A stretch of DNA of 64,000 bases from contig JAFMOC010000230.1 in the NCBI GenBank assembly GCA_019802505.1, forward strand, positions 407,040-471,039. Direction: 5' to 3'. Origin of the DNA: Corydoras sp. C115 (Eukaryota > Chordata > Actinopteri > Siluriformes > Callichthyidae). The position numbers were made by a program, and so were the translations under genes. Of this stretch, positions 46,881 to 56,785 are shown piece by piece; position 1 is the stretch's first letter; every line of letters begins with the position of its first letter. The notes beneath the pieces are model-generated. The model was not told the origin of the DNA. It ran no database searches and saw only the letters and a program-made list of their open reading frames with translations.

Positions 46881-47522
46881 CACATCAGAACCACATGCTG
46901 CATCGGACGAACCCGCTGGATCAAAGCGAATCGAACCGAACCGACAGCGGTACCGAGGACCTGAGTGAGGACCGAGCCTCACAGCCGCCCGCCGGTCCTT
47001 CCGATCAAAGCGGACATCTCTGTCCCACACAGCGGCCTCCTGCGGTCCACCTCCCCCCGCGCGGTGCGGTTCGGTTCGGTTCGGGGCCTCGGTTCCCTGA
47101 GCTGTTGTTCTAACAGCGAACACGGAGCCTGCACGACGGACTGCTGCCGCGTCTCCAATCGGCGCTGCTCTCTCACTGAAGTGCACTAAACAGCGCACCC
47201 TACACCGTTAGTCCGCTTTTTATGCGTTTAACAAACACACGAGTCGTGTCGTTTTTTTTAAGATTCGGGGTTAGAACAGCGAACAAACTGTCAGCAGAAA
47301 GATTCTGAACGATCTGTCCTTAAATTAAACCGGATTAAATAAACCCAAACCACGGCCCAGCCTCCGTTAGCAGTCTGTTAAACGAGGGAGCACGCGCCGG
47401 TTTGAGACAATGTCTCAAAAGGACCCAAAACAAGGCTGTGTTCCAATATCAGTCCATGTTATCACATAGTGCCACTATAGCAAATAGCAAGCTACATCGA
47501 CAGAGGACTAATTTCGTACTAA

Positions 47523-47533
47523 ATTAAATATAA
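47523..47533. repeat. target duplication of the SINE pair at 47.5-48.2 kb
   Basis: TAAATATAAAA here recurs near 48234-48244. A diverged copy (CCTACTTATAAAA) separates the two SINEs. Confidence 0.7.
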
Positions 47534-47877
47534 AATTCATTCATTCATTCATTATCTCCCGCTTTATCCTCTATTAGGGTCGCGGTGGGGTTCCCCATGC
47601 CCATCCAGGGGAGAACGTCTCGGGCGCTGGGCAGATAGACCCAGGACAGGACGCCAATCCATCGCTGGACACACTCACTCACTCAGACACACTCTATATG
47701 GGGCAATTTAGAGAACTCAATTGACTTGATCCATGTTTTTTGGACTGTGGGAGGAACCCGGAGGAAACCCACGCGGACAACGGGGAGAACATGGAAACTC
47801 CACCCAGATGGGGATTCGAACCGGGAATCCCTAGCGCTGAGAGGAGAACGTGCTAAACCACTAAGACACCGTGCGGC
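47534..47877 (-). mobile_element. SINE, first of a tandem pair upstream of HS2ST1
   Basis: Full length with a small central deletion. Confidence 0.92.
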
Positions 47878-47890
47878 CTACTTATAAAAT

Positions 47891-48232
47891 TCATTCATTC
47901 ATCCATTATCTCCCGCTTTATCCTCTATTAGGGTCACGGTGGGGTTCCCCATGCCCATCCAGGGGAGAACGTTTCGGGCGCTGGGCAGATAGACCCAGGA
48001 CAGGGCGCCAATCCGTCACTGGGCACACACTCACTCACACAGACACACTCTATATAGGGCAATTTGGAGAATTCAATTGATTTTTGGACTGTGGGAGGAA
48101 ACCGGAGAACCCGGAGGAAACCCACGCGGATACGGGTAGCATATGGAAACTCCACCCAGATGGAGATTCGAACCAGGAATCCCTAGTGCTGAGAGGCGAA
48201 CGTGCTAAACCACTAAGCCACCGTGCCGCCCT
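47891..48232 (-). mobile_element. SINE, second of a tandem pair upstream of HS2ST1
   Basis: Nearly complete; lacks the CTTGATCCATG segment. Confidence 0.92.
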
Positions 48233-48247
48233 AAATATAAAAGCCAC

Positions 48248-48599
48248 ATAAGGCATGGTGGCTTAGTGGTTTAGCACGTTCTCCTCTCCGCACTAGGGAT
48301 TCCCGGTTCGAATCCCCATCTGGGTGGAGTTTCCATGTTCTCCCCGTGTCCGCGTGGGTTTCCTCCGGGTTCTCCGGTTTCCTCCCACAGTCCAAAAACA
48401 TGGATCAAGTTATTTGAGTTCTCTAAATTGCCCCATATAGAGTGTGTCTGTGTGAGTGAGTGAGTGCCCAGCGATGGATTGGCGTCCTGTCCTGGGTCTG
48501 TCTGCCCAGCGCCCGAGACGTTCTCCCCTGGATGGGCATGGGGAACCCCACCGCGACCCTAATAGAGGATGAAGCGGGAGATAATCAATGAATGAACAT
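48248..48599 (+). mobile_element. full-length SINE between HS2ST1 and SELENOF
   Basis: Opposite orientation to the preceding pair. ACATAAGG/ACATAAAGG flanks suggest a target duplication. Confidence 0.9.
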
Positions 48600-48811
48600 T
48601 GAACATAAAGGGGGGGGGGGTGTAACCTGACCAAAATAATAATAATAATAATAATAATAATAAGAGAATCAGCTGGTGCAGTTACTTGTCCCCTATTTAC
48701 ACCTGTATTTAAATTTAGTTGTTTGCGATACAGCCTTAGTCGACCGAAGTCGGCCTGCTAAATTATAGGAATTAAAAAAAAAAAAAGTACATATGAAACC
48801 AGAGATTATCT

Positions 48812-48814
<3 letters not shown>

Positions 48815-48857
<43 letters not shown>
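48815..48857. repeat. (GT)n microsatellite upstream of SELENOF
   Basis: Dinucleotide run about 120 bp before the SELENOF start codon. Confidence 0.92.
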
Positions 48858-48861
<4 letters not shown>

Positions 48862-48914
48862 TCTGTTATAAAAAATAAAAAATAAAAATCTTTAAATGCA
48901 TGAAGTTTGAATAG

Positions 48915-48979
48915 AGTCGCGTTTAAAGGCGTTTCGGGCAGTCGTCACTTCCGGCTGCTTGTTGCAGGGAGACGGTGCG
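48915..48979 (+). promoter_or_regulatory. SELENOF proximal promoter / 5' UTR
   Basis: CACTTCCGG (reverse of the ETS motif CCGGAAGTG) lies about 30 bp before the ATG in a short GC-rich patch. No TATA box seen. Confidence 0.45.
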
Positions 48980-49029
48980 ATGGCGGGAGAGGTGTTCTTA
49001 CTCTGTTTGTTCCCCTTTTTACAGACGGT

Positions 49030-49075
<46 letters not shown>

Positions 49076-52000
49076 CTCTAACTCCGGCTTTATTTCACAC
49101 TCCTGTTTTTTTAGGCGAAGTGAACAATCAAATAGTGAATGCGTGCTAACATGCTAAAGCTAACGTCTGTGACGTGGCTCATTAAAGCTGATTCATCAGA
49201 CTGTTTTAATTATCATCGCGTTCATCTCTTTTTTTTTATTTCAATTTGTAAATAATTAAAATTTCCACTGATGTTCTTCGGTTTATATAAAGCAGGTTCT
49301 GTTCAGTGAAACGAAGCAGGAACGTTCCCCTTTATTTAGGAACCCCTTTTTAATGTCTCCGGGGCGGCACGGGGGGCTTAGTGGGTTAGCATGTTCTCCT
49401 CTCAGCGCTAGGGATTCCCGGTTCGAATCCCCATCTGGGTGGAGTTTCCATGGTCTCCCCCGTGTCCGCGTGGGTTTCCTCCGGTTTCCTCCCACAGTCC
49501 AAAAACATGGATCGAGTCAATTGAATTCTCCAAATTGCCCCATATAGAGTGTGTCTGTGTGAGTGAGTGTGTGCCCAGCGATGGATTGGCGTCCTGTCCT
49601 GGGTGTATCTGCCCAGCGCCCGAGACGTTCTCCCCTGGATGGGCATGGGGAACCCCCCCGCGACCCTAATAGAGGATAAAGCGGAAGATAATGAATGAAT
49701 AAATGTAATGTCTCCGATCTGAGGAACGTAACCTCATTTATTTCACCTCATTATTAATTCATTCATTATCTCCCGCTTTATCCTCTATTAGGGTCACGGG
49801 GGGGGTTCCCCATGCCCGCCCGTCCAGGGGAGAACGTTTCGGGCGCTGGGCAGATACACCTAGCACAGGGCGCCAATCTATCACTGGGTACACACTCACT
49901 CACACAGACACACTCTATATGGGGCAATTTGGAGAACTCAATTGACTTGATCCATGTTTTTGGACTGTGGGAGGAAACCGGAGAACATGGAAACTCCACC
50001 CAGATGGGGATTTGAACCGGGAATCTCTAGTTGTGAGAGGAGAACATGCTAAACCACTAAGCCACCGTGCCGCCAACCTCACTATTCATGTTATTATTAA
50101 TTTAGTGTTGATTGTGTTATGAAGTTTAGGAACAGATTAATGTGTGAATGTGAGTGAAGGTGGGGCGTTGGTCAGTTTTGTGGTGATGATGATGATGATG
50201 ATGATGATGGTGCGGTTGTTCCTGTAATCCGGTGGTACATGTTTATAATTTCTAATCTCATGACTTGTTGCTCATGTGATGTAATGTGATGTGATGTAAT
50301 GTGGTGGTGGTGCAGCTGGCAGCGTTTGGTGCGGAGCTCTCGTCTGAAGCCTGCAGGGAGCTGGGTTTCTCCAGTAACCTCCTGTGCAGCTCGTGTGATC
50401 TGCTGGGGCAGTTCAGCCTGTCTCCGTTGGAACCGTTCTGCAGGCAGTGCTGTCAGGAGGAAGCTCAGCTGGAGTCCAGGAAGGTAAGCACCGTCCAGAA
50501 CATGTCAGTGTGTCTGTTGAGATGTTTCAGTTGCAGATGTACCCCAGTCCTTAACACACACACACTCACACACACTCTGTTTGTTCTGTAGCTTTATCCT
50601 GGAGCCATCCTCGAGGTGTGTGGATGAAAACTGGGGAGGTTCCCTCAAGTCCAGGGTGAGAGCTCTTTATTATTCATTCATTTATTATCTCCCGCTTTAT
50701 CTTCTATTAGGGTCGCGGTGGGGTTCCCCATGCCCATCTAGGGGAGAACGTCTCGGGCGCTGGGCAGATAGACCCAGGACAGGGCGCCAATCCATCGCTG
50801 GGCACACACTCACTCACACAGACACACTCTATATGGGGACTGAGTCCTTACACAGCGCCCCCTGCTGGAGCTCAGCTCAGTACTGCAGCACAGTCTTTAT
50901 ATGAAATCATCTGTAAAGCTCATTCATTCATTCATCATCTCCCGCTTTATCCTCTATTAGGGTCGCGGTGGGGTTCCCCATGCCCATCCAGGGGAGAACG
51001 TCTCGGCCGCGGGTCAGATAGACCCCGGGCAGGGCGCCGATCCATCGCTGGGCACACACTCACTCACAGACACACTCTATATGGGGCAATTTGTGAGAAT
51101 TCAATTGACTTGATCTATGTTTTTGGACTGTGGGAGGAAACCAGAGGAAACCCACACGGACACGGGGAGAACATGGAAACTCCACCCGGATGGGGGTTCG
51201 AACTGGGAATCCCTAGTGCTGAGAGGCGAACGTGCTAAAACACTAAGACACCGTGCCGCCCTCTTTATTATTATTATTATTATTATTATTAATAATAATA
51301 ATAACAATAATAATGAATAGAAAAATAAAACAAAATATAGATGCACTGTGAACAAAAGTGCTCTCTTATAAACTCAATGTTAGTATTTATTTATTGCACA
51401 AATACTTCACACTGATTGTTGATATTATAAATATTCAATCATGTGTACTGATGTCAGGGGGGGGGTGATCAGTTGGGGCACATTATTAAATGTCAGTGAT
51501 GTTTTGTGCCGGGGACTGGAGCCTATCCCAGGGCCATGCTCTTTGAAGTGACGTTATTATTGTGCCATGTGCTTCTTTCCAGCTTTCGTCAGAAGCGACA
51601 AGCCGAAGCTGTTTAAGGGTCTTCAGATAAAGGTGAGTACCTCAGTCTGTATGACATCATAAGAGAACATCCTGAAGTCATTCATAAATTATATCTTATT
51701 TTTATTTAATACTTTAAATAGTGAATTTAAAGGGAAGGAGTGTACAGACTGCATGGAGTGTGCTGCACGTGCATGATATATTTCAGGGTTAGGTCTTAGT
51801 GGAGGTGTCAGGAGTGAACACATTCATTCATTCATTCATTATCTCCCGCTTTATCCTCTATTAGGGTCGCGGGGGGGTTCCCCATGCCCATCCAGAGGAG
51901 AACGTCTCGGGCGCTGGGCAGATACACCCAGGACAGGGCACCAGTCCATCGATGGGCACACACTCACTCACACACGTACTCTATATTGGGCAATTTGGAG

Positions 52001-52407
52001 AACTCAATTGACTTGATCCATGTTTTTGGACTTTGGGTGGAAACCGGAGAACCCGGAGGAAACTCACGCAGACACGGGAAGAACATGGAAACTCCACCCA
52101 GATGGGGATTCGAACCAGGAATCCCTAGCGCTGAGAGAACATGCTGAACCACTAAGCCACCATGCTGCCTGGAGTGAACACAGTGCCCTTTAATGCAGTC
52201 TGTGTAAACCCCTCCACCTGGTGGTGCTGTTCGGCGGTGCGGTCAGTGTTTGCTGATGGAGGGTTTGTGTTGCAGTACGTCAGAGGCTCTGACCCTGTGC
52301 TGAAGCTGCTGGACGATAACGGGAACATGGCTGAGGAGCTCAGCATTCTAAAATGGAACACGGACAGCGTGGAGGAGTTCCTGAGTGAGAAGCTGGAGCG
52401 AGTGTAA
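48980..52407 (+). CDS. selenof: SELENOF (15-kDa selenoprotein), UGA read as selenocysteine
   Basis: An ER-lumen thioredoxin-fold oxidoreductase that binds UDP-glucose:glycoprotein glucosyltransferase and helps monitor protein folding. Exons: 48980-49027 (signal peptide MAGEVFLLCLFPFLQT), 50316-50483 (Cys-rich UGGT-binding domain, AELSSEACRELGFSSNLLCS), 50592-50655, 51583-51632, 52276-52407. All junctions are GT-AG and in phase. Exon 3 holds TGA at 50625-50627 in the context EVCGUKLGRFPQVQ (U = Sec), the CGU redox motif of the family. The next exons encode AFVRSDKPKLFKGLQIK and a conserved tail. The product is 153 residues, shorter than human SELENOF (165). A 3' UTR SECIS supports Sec decoding. 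Head-to-head with HS2ST1, as in human. Confidence 0.97.
49030..49074. repeat. (CA)n microsatellite abutting the SELENOF exon 1 donor
   Basis: The run starts at the third base of the GTAAACACAC donor. Confidence 0.92.
49262..49361 (-). repeat. intact copy of the unclassified ~100-bp repeat
   Basis: Reverse complement of the segments at 45696-45761, 46115-46133 and 45071-45117. It represents the uninterrupted form. Confidence 0.8.
49362..49705 (+). mobile_element. SINE in SELENOF intron 1
   Basis: Target duplication TAATGTCTCCG (49351-49361 and 49706-49716). Confidence 0.94.
49757..50084 (-). mobile_element. SINE in SELENOF intron 1, inverted to its neighbour
   Basis: Internally deleted after ACCGGAGAAC. 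With 49362-49705 it forms an inverted pair about 50 bp apart, able to form a long hairpin in the pre-mRNA. Confidence 0.92.
50625..50627 (+). other. selenocysteine codon TGA of SELENOF
   Basis: In-frame TGA in exon 3 between GGA and AAA (CG-U-KLGRF). Confidence 0.96.
50675..51260 (-). mobile_element. composite SINE element (locus G) in SELENOF intron 3
   Basis: One perfect target duplication CTCTTTATTATT (50663-50674 and 51261-51272) encloses three parts. In SINE sense they are a full SINE (51260-50921), an 82-bp non-SINE piece (50920-50839) matching the flank of the SINE at 34155-34483, and the 3' part of a second SINE (50838-50675). It starts 20 bp after the selenocysteine exon. Confidence 0.93.
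51823..52170 (-). mobile_element. full-length SINE in SELENOF intron 4
   Basis: Target duplication GGAGTGAACACA (51811-51822 and 52171-52182). Confidence 0.95.
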
Positions 52408-52521
52408 CCCCATCCTGCTGCTCTGCTCTTCGCCTTTAATAATCCACTTCTGATCCTGAACTTTCGGATCCTCAGGATGCAGCGGACTGTAGAACTAGGG
52501 TTGGTTCCTGTGGAAAGGAGA

Positions 52522-52527
52522 AATAAA
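52522..52527 (+). promoter_or_regulatory. proximal polyadenylation signal in SELENOF 3' UTR
   Basis: AATAAA lies between the stop codon and the SECIS. Confidence 0.5.
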
Positions 52528-52579
52528 AGCTGCTAAAGAGCTTCTGGTTCTGATCTCCTAAACCTTCACATCAGCTCTG

Positions 52580-52649
52580 AGCTACACATTAGTGACGGCA
52601 TCACAGGAAACCAGCGTGTGGTGTGTGATGCCCGATGAGTGTGTGTGGT
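52580..52649 (+). promoter_or_regulatory. SECIS element of SELENOF (form 2)
   Basis: Foldable by eye. The non-Watson-Crick quartet is TGAC (52593-52596) opposite CGAT (52633-52636). Helix II is GGCATCACA (52597-52605) paired with TGTGATGCC (52624-52632), nine perfect pairs. Apical AAA is at 52608-52610, with an extra CCA/TGG mini-stem typical of form 2. Helix I is CTACACAT pairing with GTGTGTGG below the quartet. Confidence 0.93.
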
Positions 52650-52717
52650 TCCCTGGTGTGGAGGGATGGGATAGGAACCGAAAACTCTTTATCTGCATCA
52701 GGAATGTGTTTGTGTTT

Positions 52718-52723
52718 AATAAA
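52718..52723 (+). promoter_or_regulatory. distal SELENOF polyadenylation signal
   Basis: AATAAA about 80 bp after the SECIS; needed if the transcript is to carry the SECIS. Confidence 0.65.
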
Positions 52724-52886
52724 TGTTCCACAGTGTACTGTCTGAAGCCTCATCTGTTCTCAACACTGATGACTTTCACACTGAAACTGGAGGAACTTTA
52801 GATCAGGACAGGGTTCTAGTTCATTATAAAGGTCAGAGAAGGTCACTCTCTCAGAGAGAACAAATAAACTGCACAGGACGGACCAT

Positions 52887-53201
52887 TCATTCATTATCTC
52901 CCGCTTTTAACCTCTATTGGGCTCGCGGTGGGGTTCCCCATGACCATCCAGGGGAGAACGTCTCGGGCGCTGGGCAAATAGACCCAGGACAGGGCGCCAA
53001 TCCATCGCTGAGCACACACTCACTCACACAAACACTCTATATGGGGCAATTTTGAGAGTTCAATTGACTTGATCCATGTTTTTGGACTGTGGGAGGAAAC
53101 TGGAGAACCCGGAGGAAACCCATGCAGACACGGGGAGAACATGGAAACTCCACCCAGATGGGGATTCGAACCGGGAATCCCTAGAGCTAAGCCACCATGC
53201 C
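52887..53201 (-). mobile_element. SINE downstream of SELENOF
   Basis: Target duplication AGGACGGACCAT (52875-52886 and 53202-53213). The last bases of the head are missing. Confidence 0.94.
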
Positions 53202-53662
53202 AGGACGGACCATGTCTCCTCAAACCCAGCAGCATGGTGGAAGCAGTGAAGTAAATCTATCTGAAGGGGGCAGTGTGGAGCCTCCGTCTGCAGCGGCGCG
53301 GTTATTGATCTGTAACGGCGTAAAAGATGCTGAACTGCTGATTCACTGTGAGCTTCAGGAGAGCTTCAGACGTCATTTACTAGTAGCATGTCGTTCTGCT
53401 GGGTGACCGCCAGGCGGCGACAGAAGCCATATCATTAAACTTCTCGTTAAATCTGATTAACTCTCGGAATTAGAATATATCAGCTTCTTAAAACATAAGT
53501 AGACATCCATTTAATGTGTCAGAGTTCTGCAGGCGGAGGAGAACCCAAAAACCCAGCGAAGGAACGCGTTTTGTTTCCCTGAATGTGCGTCAAAGGGCTC
53601 CACGATTCTCTAAAACTTATTTATTGTCCCGATAATTACCACCACAAACCCGAGTTCTATCA

Positions 53663-53999
53663 TTCATTCATTCATTATCTCCCGCTTTATCCTCTATTAG
53701 GGTCGCGGTGGGGTTCCCCATGTCCATCCAGGGGAGAACGTCTCGGGCGCTGTGCAGATAGACCCAGGACAGGGCGCCAATCCATCGCTGGGCACACACA
53801 GACACACTCTATATGGGGCAATTTTGAGAATTCAATTGACTTGATCCATGTTTTTGGACTGTGGGAGGAAACCCGAGAACCCGGAGGAAAGCCACGCGGA
53901 CACGGGGAGAACATGGAAACTCCACCCAGATGGGGATTCGAACTGGGAATCCCTAGTGCTGAGAGGAGAACGTGCTAAACCACTAAGCCACCGTGCCGC
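53663..53999 (-). mobile_element. full-length SINE
   Basis: Target duplication CCGAGTTCTATCA on both sides (about 53650-53662 and 54001-54013). Confidence 0.94.
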
Positions 54000-54272
54000 C
54001 CCGAGTTCTATCAATGTACATTTTGTTAAAATGTAGAAAATCACAAAAATGTTGCTCAGTTTGGTCAGAGACACGTTTTCCACACTTTTATTAAAACACG
54101 CAAATCGACTTTTGTGCAAATTAGGCGATGTAGCGACTCCTAGCGACCTTGTGTGTGTCTGTTTGCCCCCTCCCCCATCTGCCCCGGCTCTCCTGCTCCT
54201 CAGGCCTCAGAGAGGGTGATCGGGAGGAATGTGGAAGGAGGGAAACGGAAACCGAGGATTTAATCTGCAGCA

Positions 54273-54273
<1 letters not shown>

Positions 54274-54320
<47 letters not shown>
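54274..54320. repeat. (CA)n microsatellite
   Basis: Perfect dinucleotide run in intergenic DNA. Confidence 0.92.
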
Positions 54321-54322
<2 letters not shown>

Positions 54323-54426
54323 ATCCAGTAATCACATTTAAAACATAATGTTAGCTTTTATTCAGATAGAGTAGAATATGATCATTCATTGAGAAGTTTA
54401 TTATGTGTTTGAGTTTGAGGATTAAA

Positions 54427-54430
<4 letters not shown>

Positions 54431-54472
<42 letters not shown>
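54431..54472. repeat. (GT)n microsatellite
   Basis: Perfect dinucleotide run, inverted relative to 54274-54320 about 110 bp away. Confidence 0.92.
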
Positions 54473-54473
<1 letters not shown>

Positions 54474-54708
54474 ATGAGGTGATGTAGAATATATGTAGAA
54501 TCATCATATAGATGATCTGACCAAACGTATGGGGGGTTTTAGATCTTTAAATGAGGGGGGGGGGTTGTAACTTGGCAGGGAGGTTATGGATGCTCTTGTG
54601 GGTGTGTCCACATACTTTTGTTCATTTGACGCAGTAAGTCTTCGGAGGTCAGGCATCAAACAATTGAATGTGTCACTGAAAAGCTCCCACCTTCTTACAG
54701 GTGCACAG

Positions 54709-55283
54709 GTGTGCGGACGCTTCAGCACCCGCAGAGGGCACTCTCACGCACCCCCCCAAAACCCTGTGCCCTCTGCAGGTGTGCGGACGCTTCAGCACCC
54801 GCAGAGGGCACTCTCACTCACCCCCCCCAAAACCCTGTGCCCTCTGCAGGTGTGCGGACGCTTCAGCACCCGCAGAGGGCACTCTCACGCACCCCCCCAA
54901 AACCCTGTGCCCTCTGCAGGTGTGCGGACGCTTCAGCACCCGCAGAGGGCACTCTCACGCACCCCCCAAAACCCTGTGCCCTCTGCAGGTGTGTGGACGC
55001 TTCAGCACCCGCAGAGGGCACTCTCACTCACCCCCCCAAAACCCTGTGCCCTCTGCAGGTGTGTGGACGCTTCAGCACCCGCAGAGGGCACTCTCACGCA
55101 CCCCCCAAAACCCTGTGCCCTCTGCAGGTGTGTGCCCTCTGCAGGTGCTGAAGCGTGCACACACCTGCAGAGGGCACAGCGTTTTGGGGGGTGCGTGAGA
55201 GTGCCCTCTACAGGTGCACAGGTGTGCGGACGCTTCAGCATCTACAGAGGGCACACTCACGCACCCCCCAAAACCCTGTGCTG
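54709..55283. repeat. 70-bp hairpin minisatellite with one inverted unit
   Basis: Units start at 54709, 54779, 54850, 54920, 54989 and 55059 (69-71 bp each). An inverted unit follows at about 55143-55216, then a direct one at about 55217-55283. Each junction carries a near-perfect inverted repeat GTGCCCTCTGCAGGTG / CACCCGCAGAGGGCAC around a 14-nt loop. Confidence 0.95.
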
Positions 55284-55486
55284 GATCAGAGATGAGGAGC
55301 AGTGGTATTGACTGACTGTCCTCCAGTCTGAGATGAAGTTTAATGATGTCCGCTGATAAAGTTCTGTGATTGGCTGGTCCACGTTGTCTCCGTCCTGATT
55401 CCTGTCACCTCGAATCAGAACGTGGAGTGAAAGAAAATGTTCCACAGACGTCACCAGACAACTCCCTGCCCTTTTTACCCCTGAGC

Positions 55487-55531
<45 letters not shown>

Positions 55532-55900
55532 TTCCGGCGCTCAGCTGAGGTTCTGTGGAACGTGGTGACCTACATAAAGCTCTGGTTTGGTAGCAGATGC
55601 AGGAGAAGTTTGGAAGGAAAGGCAGACGTTCCTCTCTCACTGGGTTCTTTCTCATGGTTCCCTCAGGTTTCACTCACATCATGGAAATTCACTGACACTA
55701 ATCAGAGCAGCCACAGATCTCAGATCAGACTGGAGAGTCAGAAAGGAAGATCCGAGTCGGCTGCACCAACGATGATGTGACGTGGGGGTTTAACATTCCT
55801 GTGATCATCACACAACATCAGCACAACACCTGGAACCATACGGTTCACACTTTACATCCCCAAATAGAACAACGCCTTCATTGAACGTCTCTGTTATTAC
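55284..55900. other. intergenic, nothing recognised besides the GT run
   Basis: No convincing coding sequence on either strand. Confidence 0.45.
55489..55527. repeat. (GT)n microsatellite
   Basis: Dinucleotide run. Confidence 0.9.
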
Positions 55901-55907
55901 TTCAAAT

Positions 55908-56212
55908 CATTCATTCATTTATTCATTATCTCCCGCTTTATCCTCTATTAGGGTTGCGATGGGGTTCCCCATGCCCATCCAGGGGAGAACGTCTCGGGCG
56001 CTGGGCAGATAGACCCAGGACAGGACGCCAATCCATCGCTGGGCACACACTCACTCACACAGACACACTCTATATGGAGTGATTTTGTGAGAATTCAATT
56101 GACTTGATCCATGCTTTTTTGGACTGTGGGAGGAAACCGGAGAACCCGGAGGAAACTCACGCAGACACGGGCAGAACATGGAAACTCCATCCACCCTTCT
56201 CCACCATGCCGC
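55908..56212 (-). mobile_element. SINE with degraded 5' end
   Basis: The tail and central part are intact. The tRNA head is mostly lost (no B box). Confidence 0.9.
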
Positions 56213-56785
56213 CATCAATCAATCATACATTAGATTTTTAAGTTCTGGAGCCACAAACACATTTACACCAAATCAGTTACCTCCACTTCAGCTACCCACA
56301 TGTTGGACTGGTGGAGGAGACCCACACTGATATTTAGAGAACCTTACTGTCATACTTCCTGAAGCTGATCCGAGTTGTGGGGTGAGGTCACCACTGCATC
56401 TAAATGTCAATGTGTTCACGGTGTTTCCATACCTTCTGTCTCGTGGCAGCTGGGATAGGTCTTAAAAGCAACTAATGAGAATGGCCTGTATCAAAACAGA
56501 AAAAGAAAAGGAGACACACTGCTTCATTATCATTTCTTACTGAGTTTGTAAAAAATATTTTAATTATATTAATAAAAACATCTCTGTTAGTACCTCCATC
56601 TACACTACAGCTCTGTCTGGGGCCTATCCCATTCCTCTGAGCCATCCCAGAACACAGTGGAACCTTTATGGCATTAATTGCTGTGACTCTGAAGAATGAA
56701 ATTGTTCCATCTGTTACGTGACGTACAGTAGCGTTAGATGTTTGTAGGAACATCCGAGTTCCTCCTGTGGATCTGTGGGTTCTGG

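Noticed and set aside
46881..47198. In-frame open extension upstream of the HS2ST1 start
   Set aside because: There is no upstream ATG in this frame, the composition is GC-driven, and the conserved protein begins at MGVLRIMM with a signal anchor just after.
50625..50627. TGA in SELENOF as a nonsense mutation
   Set aside because: It falls at the known Sec position (CGU-KLGRF), and a foldable SECIS lies in the 3' UTR.
54709..55283. CRISPR-like array
   Set aside because: The genome is a vertebrate, and the units are contiguous 70-bp minisatellite repeats with no unique spacers.
54586..55311. Long overlapping plus-strand open frames (146-241 codons) with proline/alanine/histidine repeats
   Set aside because: They are products of the 70-bp minisatellite, open in all three frames because the unit lacks stops. 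No domain or codon bias.
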